DNA from: Novosphingobium jiangmenense
GTDB lineage: Bacteria; Pseudomonadota; Alphaproteobacteria; Sphingomonadales; Sphingomonadaceae
NCBI RefSeq assembly: GCF_015694345.1
Contig: NZ_JADQDC010000001.1
Coordinates: 124,001-188,000, forward strand
Direction: 5' to 3'
Length of the DNA stretch: 64,000 nt
A program made the translations under genes and the position numbers. The notes below the pieces were generated by a model. The model was not told the DNA's origin. It searched no databases and worked only from the letters and a program-made list of their open reading frames with translations. Below are positions 53,456-64,000 of this stretch, piece by piece. The stretch's first letter is position 1. The number at the start of each line of letters is the position of its first letter.

Positions 53456-53538
53456 CGTCATTGCGAGCGGAGCGAAGCAATCCAGAGCGGGTATGCGCCG
53501 ACTCTGGATTGCTTCGTCGCTGCGCTCCTCGCAACGAC
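53456..53538. repeat. REP-like palindromic repeat A, copy 3
   Basis: From CGTCATTGCGAGCGG to CTCGCAACGACG, with the inner GAAGCAATCCAGAG arm and complement. One arm differs from copies 1 and 2 by C for T (GCAACGACG). It lies between the AI-2E gene and the end of xylA. Confidence 0.78.
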
Positions 53539-53554
53539 GAAGCTCTGGTTTCGA

Positions 53555-54862
53555 TCAGAAGCGGTTGAGCATGTTCTCCAGCCATTCCTGACGGCCCGAG
53601 ACCGGGGCCGGGCGGAGGTCCTGCGCGACGGCGAGATCGGCGATCTCGGCGAGGCTGGACTTGCGGATGGTCTGGCCGAGGTCGCCGTTCCAGCCGGCGT
53701 AGCGTTCGGCGCGGAAGGCGTCGATGCGGCCATCGGCGATGATCGCCTCGGCGCGCAGCAGGGCCTTGGCGATGACGTCGACGCCGCCGATGTGGCCGTG
53801 GAACAGATCGACCGCGTCAACCGACTGGCGGCGGACCTTGGCGTCGAAGTTGAAGCCGCCGTCGGTGAAGCCACCGGCGCGCTCGATCTCGATGCAGGCG
53901 AGCGTCAGCTCCTCGACCGAGTTGGGGAACTGGTCGGTGTCCCAGCCATTCTGCGGGTCGCCGCGGTTGGCGTCGATCGAGCCGAACACGCCGAGTGCAC
54001 CGGCCATGGCGATTTCATGCTCGAAGGTATGGCCCGAGAGCGTGGCGTGGTTGGCCTCGATGTTGACCTTGACCTCGTTCTCGAGGCCGAAGCGCTTGAG
54101 GAAGCCGTAGACGGTCTGCGTATCGAAATCGTACTGGTGCTTGGTCGGCTCGTGCGGCTTGGGTTCGATCAGGATCGTGCCGGCAAAGCCGATCTTGTGC
54201 TTGTGTTCGACCACGAGGCCGAGGAAGCGGCCGAAGTTTTCCTGCTCGGTCTTGAGGTCGGTGTTGAGGATGGTGTCGTAGCCCTCGCGACCGCCCCACA
54301 GCACGTAGTTCGCGCCGCCGAGGCGATGGGTGGCTTCGAGCGCATCGCGGACCTGCGAAGCGCCCCAGGCGTAGACTTCGGGACGGGGGCTGGTGGCGGC
54401 TCCGGCAAGGTAGCGCGGGTGGCCGAACAGGTTGGCCGTGCCCCACAGCAGCTTGCGGCCATGCCTCGCCTGAAGTTCCTCAAGATGGTCGACAGCCTTG
54501 GCGAAGCTGGCGCGGAATTCGCCGATGGTTTCGGCAGGGGCCATCACGTCGACATCGTGGAAGCAGTAGAACGGCAGGTCGAGCTTTTCGACGAAGGCCA
54601 GCGCGGCCTCGCGCTTGGCGCGGGCAGCGGCTTCGTCCTGCGGGCCGTTGAGCCAGGGACGGTCGAACGTACCGGCGCCGAACACGTCGCTGCCGGGCCA
54701 GCAGAAGGTGTGCCACATGCACACCGCAAAGCGCAGGTAGTCTTCCATGCGCTTGCCGAAGACCACGCGGTCCTTGTCGTAGAAGCGATAGGCAAGGTCG
54801 CCGGTGCTGTCGGGTCCTTCGTAGCGGACGGTGGCGAATTCGTCGAAATAGGCTGCGGACAT
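53555..54862 (-). CDS. xylA: Xylose isomerase
   Basis: A 435-residue class II xylose isomerase that converts D-xylose to D-xylulose. Diagnostic segments are FCFHDVDV-like [11 protein letters not shown] (catalytic His), FWGGREGY-like [11 protein letters not shown], the metal site [14 protein letters not shown], and HDVD/DANRGD ([20 protein letters not shown]). The length equals the family norm. The ATG at 54862 follows AAGGAG. It starts 4 bp after the xylulokinase stop, so the two are co-transcribed. Confidence 0.95.
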   Translation of the reverse strand: MSAAYFDEFATVRYEGPDSTGDLAYRFYDKDRVVFGKRMEDYLRFAVCMWHTFCWPGSDVFGAGTFDRPWLNGPQDEAAARAKREAALAFVEKLDLPFYCFHDVDVMAPAETIGEFRASFAKAVDHLEELQARHGRKLLWGTANLFGHPRYLAGAATSPRPEVYAWGASQVRDALEATHRLGGANYVLWGGREGYDTILNTDLKTEQENFGRFLGLVVEHKHKIGFAGTILIEPKPHEPTKHQYDFDTQTVYGFLKRFGLENEVKVNIEANHATLSGHTFEHEIAMAGALGVFGSIDANRGDPQNGWDTDQFPNSVEELTLACIEIERAGGFTDGGFNFDAKVRRQSVDAVDLFHGHIGGVDVIAKALLRAEAIIADGRIDAFRAERYAGWNGDLGQTIRKSSLAEIADLAVAQDLRPAPVSGRQEWLENMLNRF

Positions 54863-54866
54863 CGGG

Positions 54867-56315
<1,449 letters not shown>

Positions 56316-56347
56316 GGCTTGAGTCTTTCGTGCGGAGCGAGGTGCAT

Positions 56348-56361
56348 TGATAGCGCTACCT
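56348..56361 (-). promoter_or_regulatory. Probable LacI-type operator upstream of xylB
   Basis: TGATAGCGCTACCT, close to the palindrome TGATAGCGCTATCA common for LacI-family regulators of sugar use. It lies 33 bp before the xylB ATG. The LacI protein at 49516-50568 is the likely binder. Confidence 0.55.
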
Positions 56362-56374
56362 TTCGCGCACCGCA

Positions 56375-56411
56375 ACGAAAAGCGGCGCCGTGGCAGGGTG
56401 CCACGACGCCG
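56375..56411 (-). terminator. Terminator of the SDR gene upstream of xylB
   Basis: CGGCGCCGTGGCA and TGCCACGACGCCG (56383-56411) form a 13-position stem with one mismatch around GGG. On the minus strand it is followed by CTTTTCG, a short T run. It separates the SDR transcript from xylB. Confidence 0.7.
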
Positions 56412-56437
56412 GGTGATTTCGGGGGAGGATCGGGTGC

Positions 56438-57184
56438 TCAGCCCATGGTTTCGCCGTTGTCGATGACGATGTTGGTGCCGGTGATGTGGCGGCCATCGTC
56501 GCAGGCGAGGTAGAGGACCATGTTGGCGATATCGATGGGCTGGCCCATGCCGTGGTTGTTGGCCTGTTCGAGGCCTGCGTTGTCGGCGGGCAGTTCGGCG
56601 AGGGCCTGCGCGGTCATCGGCGTGACGATGCCGCCGGGTGCGATCGAGTTGCAGCGGATGCGATAGCCCTGTTCGCGACAGTGGACCGCAATCGAGCGGG
56701 TCATGCCGATGATCCCGGCCTTGGCGCCGGCATAGGCGGGAATGGCGCTGATGCCCTTGATGCCGCCGATCGAGGCCATGTTGATGATCGAGCCCGAACC
56801 GTCGCGGCTCATGTGCGGGATGGCCGCCTGGCAGCCGAGGAAAGTGCCGTTCAGCATGACTTCGGTCTGGAGGCGGAAATCGCCGTAGGGCAGGTCCTCG
56901 ACCGTGCCGAAGCGGACGAGGCCGGCGTTGTTGACCAGCGTATCGAGCCGACCGAACAGGCGCAGCGTTTCGGCGACGACTTCGTGCCAGCGCGCCTCGT
57001 CGCGCACGTCCTGCTGCAGGAATACGCAGTTCGGGATCTCGGCTGCGGTCTTGCGGCCGAGGTCTTCCTGCATGTCGGTGATGACTACGCGCGCCCCTTC
57101 GCGGGCGAGCACGCGGGCATCTTCGGCGCCGAGGCCCGAAGCGCCGCCGGTGACGATTGCGACGCGGCCTTCCATCTTGCCCAT
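56438..57184 (-). CDS. SDR family oxidoreductase (e)
   Basis: A 248-residue classical SDR with the cofactor motif TGGASGLG, NNAGLV, the active site NMASIGG and YAGAKAG, and the end GTNIVIDNGETMG. It is related to 2,5-dichloro-2,5-cyclohexadiene-diol or cyclopentanol-type dehydrogenases, a broad group. It lies between xylB and a TonB receptor gene but is bounded by terminators on both sides, so it is probably its own unit. It could be a sugar dehydrogenase, but I cannot tell. Confidence 0.85.
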   Translation of the reverse strand: MGKMEGRVAIVTGGASGLGAEDARVLAREGARVVITDMQEDLGRKTAAEIPNCVFLQQDVRDEARWHEVVAETLRLFGRLDTLVNNAGLVRFGTVEDLPYGDFRLQTEVMLNGTFLGCQAAIPHMSRDGSGSIINMASIGGIKGISAIPAYAGAKAGIIGMTRSIAVHCREQGYRIRCNSIAPGGIVTPMTAQALAELPADNAGLEQANNHGMGQPIDIANMVLYLACDDGRHITGTNIVIDNGETMG

Positions 57185-57208
57185 CGATCATTCCTTTGTT
57201 CTTGAAGC

Positions 57209-57247
57209 AAAAAAAAGACCCCGGTCGTGCTGGTACAGCGACCGGGG
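57209..57247 (-). terminator. Rho-independent terminator of the TonB receptor gene
   Basis: CGACCGGGG (57239-57247 on plus) pairs with CCCCGGTCG (57219-57227), and on the minus strand the stem is followed by a run of eight T. A textbook terminator 46 bp after the receptor stop. Confidence 0.92.
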
Positions 57248-57292
57248 CCAGGGAGGATTCCGTTTTGCGGAGTCTGCTCCGTCAGGTCGAAA

Positions 57293-59602
57293 TCAGAAGT
57301 TGTAGCCGACCGTCACCCCGAACTGGCGGGGCGGAGCGTAACCGACCAGACCCATGTAGCCGGGGCTGTCGTAGACCGTGGAGATGTAGCGCTTGTCGAA
57401 CAGGTTCTTGCCCCACAGGCCGATCGAGTAGCGCTTGTCCGGGCCGTAGTAGGTCAGCAGCGCGTCGACGTAGTAGGTCGGCTGGATGGTCGAACGCGGG
57501 GTGTTGACCACGGCGGTGTAGAACTTCTGCCCCGTGTACATCCAGCTGACATCGGCCATGATGCTGGAGCCACCCGCGAACTCGTGGGTGTAGTTGGCGC
57601 CGAGCGTGGAGGCCCACTTCGGTGCGTTCTGCAGGGCAAAGCCCTTGAGGTCGATGAAGGTCGCCGCCACCGGATCGAAGTAGAGGAAGCTCTTGTACTT
57701 CGTGTCGAGATAGGCGAGCGAGCCGCGCAGGGTGAGGCCTTCGACCGGGATCGCCTGGACTTCAAGCTCGAAGCCCTTGATCTCGGACTTGGCAGCATTG
57801 AGGATGCGGTTGCCCTGCACGTTGGTGGCCGGATCGAAGTAGATCTGGGCAACCTGCATGTCGCGGTAATTGGTGTAGAACGCCGCGAAGTTCGTGCGCA
57901 GGCGACGGTCGAGGAAGTCTGCCTTCAGGCCCACTTCGAAGGTATCGACCTTTTCCGGGTTGTAGGGCGTGTCACCGTCGGCCGCGACGCCGATGCGGCC
58001 GGTGTAGCCGCCCGACTTGAAGCCGCGCGCCCAGCTTGCATAGACCAGCTGGTTCTGGCCGACCTCGTAATCGAGGCCGAGCTTCCAGCCGACGTTGCTC
58101 CAGCTCTTTTTGCCGCCGACATCGAGGCTGCCGGGGAAGGTCACGTCGAACTTGTCCCAGTCCGGCGAAGTGAGCGCCTCGCTGCCGAGACCGGTGTCGA
58201 GCTGCGAGCGTGCATCGATGCTGTCATGCGTCCAGCGGATGCCGGCCGAGAATTTCAGGGCGTCAGTCAGCTGGGTGTAGGTCTGCAGGAAGGCGGAGAA
58301 CGATTCCGTGCCCTGGTCCTGCTGGTTGTACTGGATCAGCCCCGGCAGGGCGAAGTCCAGGTGGTACATCTGGTAGTGGGTATAATTGGTCTTGAGGTAG
58401 AACAGGCCGGCGACGGCGTTGAAGCTGTCACCTGCCGAGAAGGCGCTGCGCAGTTCCTGGCTGAACTGCCAGCCCTTGGTGCGGCGGCGCGTGGCGTTGT
58501 TGGTCTTCGCGGTGCCGTCCTGGTCGGTATATTCGAACAGGGTGAAGTTCTTGTAGCCGGTGATCGAGGTGATGTCGCCCAGAGGGGTGTTGTCGTAGTT
58601 GATCGTGCCGATGAAGAACTTCGTCGTCATGTCCGACTGGTCGGGCACTTCGTTGTTGCCCGAGAAGTACTTGTCGGGCGCCTTGCACGGCTGGTTCGGC
58701 ACGGCGCAGGGGCTGCGGTACATCGGCAGCTTGGCACCGTTCCAGAAAGTGCCTTCGGGGACGTAGTTGCCTTCGCCCGGCAGGCCGCCATTGACGACGA
58801 TAGGCGCGCCGTTGCGGGCGGCGACATATTCGCCCTGGAGCGTGATCCGGAGGTCCGAATTCGGCGTGATGTAGAGCTGGCCGCGCACCGCATCGACGTT
58901 CTTGCGGCCCATGTCCTCGCCGTTCCAGACGTTCGTCACCCAGCCATCGCGCTGGGTGTGGATGCCCGAAACCTTGACGCTGACGAGATCCTTGGCGAGC
59001 GGGGCCTCGATCGAGGCGTTGACGTCAAACCGGTTCCAGTTGCCGTAGGTGCCGCGCACGTAGCCGCCGAATTCGCCGGTGGGCTGGTTGGTCACCACGT
59101 TGACGACGCCGCCGGTGGTGTTCGCGCCGAACAGCGTGCCCTGCGGGCCGCGCAGGATTTCGACGCGGTTGGTGTCATAGGTATCGAGCAGCGCGCCCAT
59201 CGAGAAGAACTGCGGCACGCCATCGACGACGATCGACACGGTGTTGCCGGCATAGGGATCGGGTTCGATCACGCCGATGCCGCGGATGGTGAAGACGGCG
59301 TTGTTGGGGGTGTTGGCGAAGTTGTCGATCTGGACGTTGGGGACCGAGCCCTGCAGTGCCTGGAGCGTGGTGACGTTGTAGGCTGCGAGCGTCTCGCTAC
59401 CGACCGCGGCGATCGAGATCGGCACCGACTGGATGCTCTCGGCCTTCTTCTGCGCGGTCACGACGATTTCGCCGAGGCCACCGGCGGGGGCTTCTTCGGC
59501 CTGCGCCTGCGCTTCCTGCGCGTATGCTGCTGCGGGCAGCGTGATGATGGCCAGCGCCGAAAGGCTGCTCATCAGGTGTGACATCGTATGCCTTTTCATC
59601 AT
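57293..59602 (-). CDS. TonB-dependent receptor under TetR control
   Basis: A 769-residue outer-membrane receptor. Signal peptide with MSHLMSSLSALAIITLPAAAYA, TonB-type box GEIVVTAQKKAESIQ, plug with FTIRGIGV and LRGPQGTLFGANTTGGVVNV, barrel ending PPRQFGVTVGYNF. This is the FecA/BtuB-unlike catabolic receptor type common in sphingomonads. ATG at 59602 follows GGGAGGGG. It is divergent from tetR with a palindromic operator between them, so substrate uptake is probably repressed by that TetR. Confidence 0.9.
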   Translation of the reverse strand: MMKRHTMSHLMSSLSALAIITLPAAAYAQEAQAQAEEAPAGGLGEIVVTAQKKAESIQSVPISIAAVGSETLAAYNVTTLQALQGSVPNVQIDNFANTPNNAVFTIRGIGVIEPDPYAGNTVSIVVDGVPQFFSMGALLDTYDTNRVEILRGPQGTLFGANTTGGVVNVVTNQPTGEFGGYVRGTYGNWNRFDVNASIEAPLAKDLVSVKVSGIHTQRDGWVTNVWNGEDMGRKNVDAVRGQLYITPNSDLRITLQGEYVAARNGAPIVVNGGLPGEGNYVPEGTFWNGAKLPMYRSPCAVPNQPCKAPDKYFSGNNEVPDQSDMTTKFFIGTINYDNTPLGDITSITGYKNFTLFEYTDQDGTAKTNNATRRRTKGWQFSQELRSAFSAGDSFNAVAGLFYLKTNYTHYQMYHLDFALPGLIQYNQQDQGTESFSAFLQTYTQLTDALKFSAGIRWTHDSIDARSQLDTGLGSEALTSPDWDKFDVTFPGSLDVGGKKSWSNVGWKLGLDYEVGQNQLVYASWARGFKSGGYTGRIGVAADGDTPYNPEKVDTFEVGLKADFLDRRLRTNFAAFYTNYRDMQVAQIYFDPATNVQGNRILNAAKSEIKGFELEVQAIPVEGLTLRGSLAYLDTKYKSFLYFDPVAATFIDLKGFALQNAPKWASTLGANYTHEFAGGSSIMADVSWMYTGQKFYTAVVNTPRSTIQPTYYVDALLTYYGPDKRYSIGLWGKNLFDKRYISTVYDSPGYMGLVGYAPPRQFGVTVGYNF

Positions 59603-59668
59603 TTCATCCCCTCCCGATGGCACCGGCATGCTGCGTCCGGGTTGCCATGTCCTTTGCGCGTTCCCGGC

Positions 59669-59692
59669 ATAACCGGCGCGTCTGCCGGTTTT
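59669..59692. promoter_or_regulatory. TetR operator in the tetR / TonB receptor divergent promoter
   Basis: ATAACCGGCG (59669-59678), CGTC, TGCCGGTTTT (59683-59692). It is 67 bp from the receptor ATG and 80 bp from the tetR ATG. The same layout occurs at 47816-47839 and, weaker, at 31566-31589. Confidence 0.72.
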
Positions 59693-59771
59693 ATGCTCCC
59701 AATCTGGCGGGGCGGGGAACTGGCCGTTTTGTCAGGCGGTCTTGCGCGGCGTTCGCAGGCATGACAGGACA

Positions 59772-60452
59772 ATGACGATGGCCGGTTCAACCATGCAGAA
59801 GCGGATGCTTGCCGCGATGCGCCCCGCCGCCCTGGGCGAGGGCGAGCCGATCCGCTGGCAGCAGCGCAAGTCGGCGCAGACGCGGCTGAAGATGCTCGAA
59901 GCGGCGGTCGATTGCCTGGTCGAGGGTGGCTATCAGGGGCTGACCACGGCCCAGGTTGCCGAACGCGCCAAGGTCTCGCGCGGGGCGATGCACCACCACT
60001 TCGCCACGCGGATGGACCTCGTTGCCGCCGTGGTGGAGCACGTGTTCTATCAGCGCATGCGGCTGTTTCTGGACGATTACATCTCGGCCATGGCGCAAAG
60101 CCGTGGCGCGCTGCTGATCGACCTTGCCACCGAGGCGCACTGGCGCAGCGTGCAGAGCCGGGAATATGCCGCCTATCTCGAACTGGCCGTGGCGGCGCGC
60201 ACCGACCCGGAACTGGATGCGGCCTTCGCCCCTGCGGCCAAGCGCTATGACGAGGTGTGGATCGCCGAGATGATTGAATCCTTCCCGCAGTGGAAGGACC
60301 AGTGGGAAGCGATGAAGCTGGGCAGCGACTTTGCCATTGCCGTCCATTCCGGGCTGCTGATGCAGGGGCCGGTGATGGGTGCGGAACGCATCGAGAAGGT
60401 GCTGCGGCTGACGATTGCGACCATCCGCGGGCTCTATGATCCGATGACATGA
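59772..60452 (+). CDS. TetR-family transcriptional regulator
   Basis: A 226-residue regulator. The N-terminal helix-turn-helix LTTAQVAERAKVSRGAMHHH followed by FATRMDLV is characteristic of TetR; the C-terminal 150 residues are the helical ligand domain. It has a longer than usual N-terminal arm (MTMAGSTMQKRMLAAMRPAA). It starts an operon with an SDR and an NTF2-like gene and is divergent from a TonB receptor. It most likely binds the palindrome at 59669-59692 and so controls itself, the receptor and two Rieske operons. Confidence 0.88.
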   Translation: MTMAGSTMQKRMLAAMRPAALGEGEPIRWQQRKSAQTRLKMLEAAVDCLVEGGYQGLTTAQVAERAKVSRGAMHHHFATRMDLVAAVVEHVFYQRMRLFLDDYISAMAQSRGALLIDLATEAHWRSVQSREYAAYLELAVAARTDPELDAAFAPAAKRYDEVWIAEMIESFPQWKDQWEAMKLGSDFAIAVHSGLLMQGPVMGAERIEKVLRLTIATIRGLYDPMT

Positions 60453-60507
60453 TTCGCGGCGCAGCTGCCGGATTTCAAGACAGACAAGACCAGTGGGAGA
60501 CGACAAC

Positions 60508-61194
60508 ATGACCACCGTGGCAATTACCGGCGCCGGGCGCGGGATCGGGCTTGAGCTGGCTCGCCAGCATGTCGAGGCGGGCGACCGCGTGATTGCGCTG
60601 GTGCGCAACCCCGAAAGCGCGACGAAGCTGGCCGATCTTGCCGTCGCCTCTGGCGGAAAGCTTACCGTGCACAAGATGGACGTGGCCGACGACGCCTCGG
60701 TCAAGGCTGGCGCTGCCGAGACGGCAGGCGAGGCCATCGACGTGCTCTACAACGTTGCCGGCGTGAGCGGTTCGGATCCGGCGGAGCTGGAAAGCTCGGA
60801 CTGGGCGGAGTGGGACGAGGTCTTCCGCATCATGGTGCAGGGCCCCTTGCGCGTGCTGCAGGCGTTTCTGCCGCGCCTCGGCGAAGGCTCGAAGGTCATC
60901 AATATCTCGAGCCAGCTGGCAGCATCGACCTGGCCTTATGGCGGGTACTATGCCTATGCCTCGGCCAAGGCGGCGCTTAACCGCCTGATGCGCTCGGTGG
61001 CGACCGACCTCAAGGAGCGTGGCGTGATCGTCGGCCTGATGCATCCGGGTTGGGTGCAGACCGACATGGGTGGCGAGGCGGCAGACATCACGCCGACCGA
61101 AAGTGCCGAGGGTATCCGCAAGGTTGCCGCCGACTGGACGCTCGACCGCTCGGGCGATTTCCTCAAGTGGAACGGCGAAACCCACCCTTGGTAA
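60508..61194 (+). CDS. SDR family oxidoreductase (f)
   Basis: A 228-residue SDR of the short CsgA/carbonyl-reductase-like type, with TGAGRGIG as the cofactor motif, VLYNVAG, the active site NISSQLA and YAYASAKAA, and GLMHPGWVQTDMGG. The ATG at 60508 follows GGGAGA. It is 55 bp after tetR and 11 bp before the NTF2-like gene, so they share a transcript. Substrate unknown. Confidence 0.85.
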   Translation: MTTVAITGAGRGIGLELARQHVEAGDRVIALVRNPESATKLADLAVASGGKLTVHKMDVADDASVKAGAAETAGEAIDVLYNVAGVSGSDPAELESSDWAEWDEVFRIMVQGPLRVLQAFLPRLGEGSKVINISSQLAASTWPYGGYYAYASAKAALNRLMRSVATDLKERGVIVGLMHPGWVQTDMGGEAADITPTESAEGIRKVAADWTLDRSGDFLKWNGETHPW

Positions 61195-61205
61195 GGAGCA
61201 AGCCG

Positions 61206-61640
61206 ATGCCATTTACCGGACCGATCGAGGATCGCACCGCGATCCGCGAACTGATGGACACGCATGCCCACGGCGTGATGACGCTCGATGCCGAGCTGTG
61301 GGGTTCGATCTGGGCGGAGGACGCCTATTGGGAACTGCCCGAGTATCCCGATCTCGGCGGCTTTTCCGGCAAGGCGGCGATTGTCGCGGGCTGGACCGAA
61401 TCGATGAAGCACTATGGCCTCGACAATTGCTCGAAGCCGATGGTCTACTTCATGCAGCCCGGCTCGATCGAGGTGGAGGGCGATACGGCCAAGGCCGTGG
61501 CCTATACCATCGAGATCTTCGACGATCCCGCCTCGGGCAAGCGCATCCACGCCACCGGGCGCTATGACGACGAGCTGGCGCGGATCGACGGGGCGTGGAA
61601 GTTCACGCGCCGTTCGTACCGCACGGTCTTTGCCGATTGA
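61206..61640 (+). CDS. SnoaL/NTF2-like protein (3)
   Basis: A 144-residue NTF2-fold protein. PFTGPIEDRTAIRELMDTHA at the start, IWAEDAYWELPEYPD and GRYDDELARIDGAWKFTRRS match the SnoaL-like family. It resembles the protein at 43248-43682 (both begin with PIEDR..AI..LM), so the two may act on related compounds. It closes the tetR operon. Confidence 0.8.
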   Translation: MPFTGPIEDRTAIRELMDTHAHGVMTLDAELWGSIWAEDAYWELPEYPDLGGFSGKAAIVAGWTESMKHYGLDNCSKPMVYFMQPGSIEVEGDTAKAVAYTIEIFDDPASGKRIHATGRYDDELARIDGAWKFTRRSYRTVFAD

Positions 61641-61685
61641 GCCACGCGGTCAGGAACCGCCCGGCCCTTGGGGGTTTGGGCGGGG

Positions 61686-62645
61686 ATGGACACGAGACCC
61701 CTTGATTGCCTGATCATCGGCGCCGGGCCGGCGGGCCTGACCGCCGCGATCTACCTCGCGCGGTTCCACTTGCGCATCGCGCTGGTCGATGCCGGGCATA
61801 GCCGCGCGGCGCTGATCCCGCGCACGCACAACCATGCGGGATACCCCGGCGGGATCGCGGGCGAGGCGCTGCTGCGACTGATGCGCGAGCAGGCTGGGGA
61901 GTTCGGCGTGCGCGTCGAGCGTGGGCTGATCGAGCAGCTGGTGCGGCAGGGCGAGCACTTCCTGGCCGTGGCAGGGGACCGGCAGTGGCAGGCGCGCACG
62001 GTGCTGCTGGCGACGGGGGTGGTGAACAACCGCCCGCCGATGGCCCCGGAAGTCCATCACGAAGCGCTGCGGCGCGGGCTGCTGCGCTATTGCCCGGTCT
62101 GCGACGGCTACGAGGCGAGCGACCAGCGCATCGCGGTGATCGGCACGGGCGAGCATGGCCATAACGAAGCGCTGTTCCTGCGCGGATTTTCGGCCGAAGT
62201 GACGCTGATCGCGCCCGAGGGCCAGCATGGCATCGCGGACGGGCATCGCGAGGCCCTGACGCAGGCGGGTGTGGCATTGGTGGACGGGCCGTGCCAGCCT
62301 TTGCGTATTGCGGGCGACACGATCGTGGTGCCGACGCCAGCGGACGAGCTGGCTTTCGATACGGTCTATCCGGCGCTGGGATCGATCATTCGCTCCGACC
62401 TTGCGCTGAGCTTGGGAGTGAAGGCGAATGACGAGGGCTGCATCGAGATCGATCCGCACCAACGCACCAGCGTGGCTGGACTCTACGCTGCTGGCGACGT
62501 GACGCGGGGCCTTGACCAGATCAGCCACGCCATGGGGCAGGCCGGGGTTGCCGCTACCGCGATCCGCAACGATCTTGCGAAAAGTCAGCCCATCCTGCGC
62601 GAGCGATCGCTTCAGGGCGCCCAGGCGACGATGCGACCCGGCTGA
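61686..62645 (+). CDS. Thioredoxin-reductase-like FAD/NAD(P) oxidoreductase
   Basis: A 319-residue flavoprotein with the thioredoxin reductase fold. FAD motif [18 protein letters not shown], redox-active-type motif CPVCDGYE (Cys pair), the NAD(P) motif [12 protein letters not shown] with His and Glu in place of the usual Gly/Ser, and the end [15 protein letters not shown]. The altered second nucleotide motif suggests it may not use NADPH as TrxB does. It may serve as ferredoxin/flavodoxin reductase or disulfide reductase. The ATG at 61686 is chosen over a TTG 18 bases earlier. Confidence 0.82.
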   Translation: MDTRPLDCLIIGAGPAGLTAAIYLARFHLRIALVDAGHSRAALIPRTHNHAGYPGGIAGEALLRLMREQAGEFGVRVERGLIEQLVRQGEHFLAVAGDRQWQARTVLLATGVVNNRPPMAPEVHHEALRRGLLRYCPVCDGYEASDQRIAVIGTGEHGHNEALFLRGFSAEVTLIAPEGQHGIADGHREALTQAGVALVDGPCQPLRIAGDTIVVPTPADELAFDTVYPALGSIIRSDLALSLGVKANDEGCIEIDPHQRTSVAGLYAAGDVTRGLDQISHAMGQAGVAATAIRNDLAKSQPILRERSLQGAQATMRPG

Positions 62646-64000
62646 ACCTGTCGTATCGCGCCATCGATCCAGGCGCGGTAGAAACGCACGTCGGTGTAGA
62701 CGCCCGGCGTATCCATCAGGCCGCACCCCGGCCCTGCCGAGACCAGACCGACCAGCACGGCCTTGCGTCCCGTACCCTTGACCAAAGGCCCGCCGCTGTC
62801 GCCCTGGCAGGTATCGACGCCGTTGTCCGAGCCCACGCAGAGCTGGCCGGGGCCGACGCTCATCTTCTGTGCCAGAAAGTTGCGGTTCTCGTTGCAGGCC
62901 TGCGGGAGGCGGACCTTGAGTGTACCGATCCGCAGGCTGCGGGCGAGCGATTGCGGCTCCTTGTCGTTGGCAAGGCGACTGCCGCCGACCGCGCGGCGGC
63001 CGAGCCAGCCCCAGCCGGTGACGGTCAGCGCCTGGCCCATGGCGAGGCGGCCGGGGGCGGCGCGGGGGATCGGTTGCGGCTGGAACTGGGGTAGGTCAAC
63101 CCGGTAGGGCTGTTCGCCCAACTGGATCAGCGCGATGTCGTTGCGGATGCTGCCGCGCTGGTAATCGCGGTGATAGACGACGCCGGCGATCCGCCAGAAC
63201 TCGCCGTCGCGCTCGATGCGGTTGGAGCCGAGACGGATGGTGCGGCCGGTGAAGAACTTCTCCTCCGGGCTGGGCGCAGGCCACACGCAATGCGCGGCGG
63301 TGAGCACGATGCGGGGGGCGATCAGGGCGGCGCCGCACAAGTGATCGCGCTGCCAATCCTCGCGCAGGCGCTGATATTGTTCGATTTCCTCGCGCAGCGA
63401 GGCGGGACTGCGTGCACCAGCCGCGCTCCAGCCACTGCGCGTCAACTGCGCCTGCCATGGCGCGACGCCGACCGGGGCAAGCGTCATGCGCGGGCCGCGC
63501 ACGATCTTGCGGTTCCATGCCGTGTGGAAGGCAAGGACATCGTTTGGACAGGTCGCTGCGGCCTTGGCGGTCTGGTTGGCGGGGATGGGGTCCTGGCCGA
63601 TGAGGGGACCGCCTTCGATGCAGGGCAGTTCCTCAAGCAGGTCGGCACGAATGGCCTCCGGCCCGATCAGCGGCGCGTATTCCGCCAGAATTCGCCAGCG
63701 GCCAGTTTCGACGAGGCTGATCCGCCTGGCGAGCCGAGCTGCCTTGCCGGGATCGCTTTCCGCGAAGATCCGCAGCACGGCGATGGCCGTTTCGGGAGGC
63801 AGGGTCAGCACATAACCGGCCAGTGCGCCGCGATAGCCGGAGCTCTGGGTGCCGACAAAGGCGAGGTAGGCCTCGCGCTCGACGGGGGACAGCCGGTCAA
63901 GCAGCGCGGCGAAAGGGCCGCGTTCGGCATCGCGCAGTTCGGCATTGAGTGGGGAGAGCGCATCGTCCTGCGCGTGGGCAGGCGTGACGAGGAAGGCGGC
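62612..64000 (-). CDS. Trypsin-like serine protease, 5' end beyond the window
   Basis: The frame is open to the window edge. The visible N-terminal part reads [19 protein letters not shown], so a signal peptide is cut by the edge. A helical region of about 160 residues precedes a chymotrypsin-fold domain: catalytic His in LTAAHCVWP, Asp in NDIALIQLG and Ser in QGDSGGPLV. It is exported and probably cuts proteins in the periplasm or outside. It overlaps the convergent flavoprotein gene by 34 bp. Confidence 0.85.
   Translation of the reverse strand, partial: AAFLVTPAHAQDDALSPLNAELRDAERGPFAALLDRLSPVEREAYLAFVGTQSSGYRGALAGYVLTLPPETAIAVLRIFAESDPGKAARLARRISLVETGRWRILAEYAPLIGPEAIRADLLEELPCIEGGPLIGQDPIPANQTAKAAATCPNDVLAFHTAWNRKIVRGPRMTLAPVGVAPWQAQLTRSGWSAAGARSPASLREEIEQYQRLREDWQRDHLCGAALIAPRIVLTAAHCVWPAPSPEEKFFTGRTIRLGSNRIERDGEFWRIAGVVYHRDYQRGSIRNDIALIQLGEQPYRVDLPQFQPQPIPRAAPGRLAMGQALTVTGWGWLGRRAVGGSRLANDKEPQSLARSLRIGTLKVRLPQACNENRNFLAQKMSVGPGQLCVGSDNGVDTCQGDSGGPLVKGTGRKAVLVGLVSAGPGCGLMDTPGVYTDVRFYRAWIDGAIRQVQPGRIVAWAP

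Overview
The window is high-GC DNA from a sphingomonad-type alphaproteobacterium, most likely Novosphingobium or a close relative. This is inferred from the many TonB-dependent receptors, several Rieske oxygenases and SDRs, a CYP101-type P450, xylose genes next to a TonB receptor, and REP-like palindromes. Genes are tightly packed, often with 4-bp ATGA or GTGA overlaps. I saw no rRNA, tRNA, CRISPR array, phage or transposase gene.

Layout. 1-7.4 kb: the tail of an SDR, a secreted metallo-beta-lactamase-fold hydrolase, an alpha/beta hydrolase, a GNAT-phaC-phaE type III polyhydroxyalkanoate unit, a LuxR-type regulator divergent from an acyl-CoA dehydrogenase, and a chemoreceptor. 7.6-29.2 kb: a PQQ alcohol oxidation island. 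It holds an ExaC-like aldehyde dehydrogenase, EthD and DUF779 proteins, a NosP/NahK-like FIST protein and hybrid kinase, an Old Yellow Enzyme, an ErbR/AgmR-like response regulator, and an ExaF/PedH-like alcohol dehydrogenase with the extra Asp of lanthanide enzymes. It also holds a MoxJ-like binding protein, cytochrome c550 PedF, a beta-propeller protein, a porin, two TonB receptors, a SoxH-like hydrolase, a SoxYZ-like carrier, a CXXCW-type protein and a second small cytochrome c. Seven promoters in this island, and no other place I noticed, carry the same tandem-heptamer motif (about TTGGACY-TTGGRAT) in the same orientation to the gene. This looks like one regulon, probably that of the ErbR-like regulator.

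29.4-49.4 kb: a catabolic island of unknown substrate with four Rieske oxygenase alpha subunits, ThuA-like, NTF2-like and VOC proteins, four SDRs, a 1095-residue TonB receptor, a Tat-exported flavoprotein coupled to a cytochrome c, and a CYP101-like P450. GreA-like and YbaK genes interrupt it. 49.5-57.2 kb: xylose use (LacI regulator, sugar porter, xylA, xylB, SDR) plus an AI-2E family membrane protein. 57.3-61.6 kb: a TonB receptor divergent from tetR-SDR-NTF2. A palindromic operator in this divergent promoter recurs upstream of two of the Rieske genes, linking the two regions. 61.7-64 kb: a thioredoxin-reductase-like flavoprotein and a trypsin-like protease cut by the window end.

How it works together (inference). 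Alcohol is oxidised in the periplasm by the quinoprotein, electrons leave through PedF-type cytochromes, and the aldehyde is oxidised in the cytoplasm by the ALDH. NosP/NahK and ErbR proteins control expression, and the porin and receptors may supply substrate or metal. The Rieske/SDR/TonB genes look like a separate uptake-and-oxidation pathway for a hydrophobic compound under TetR control.
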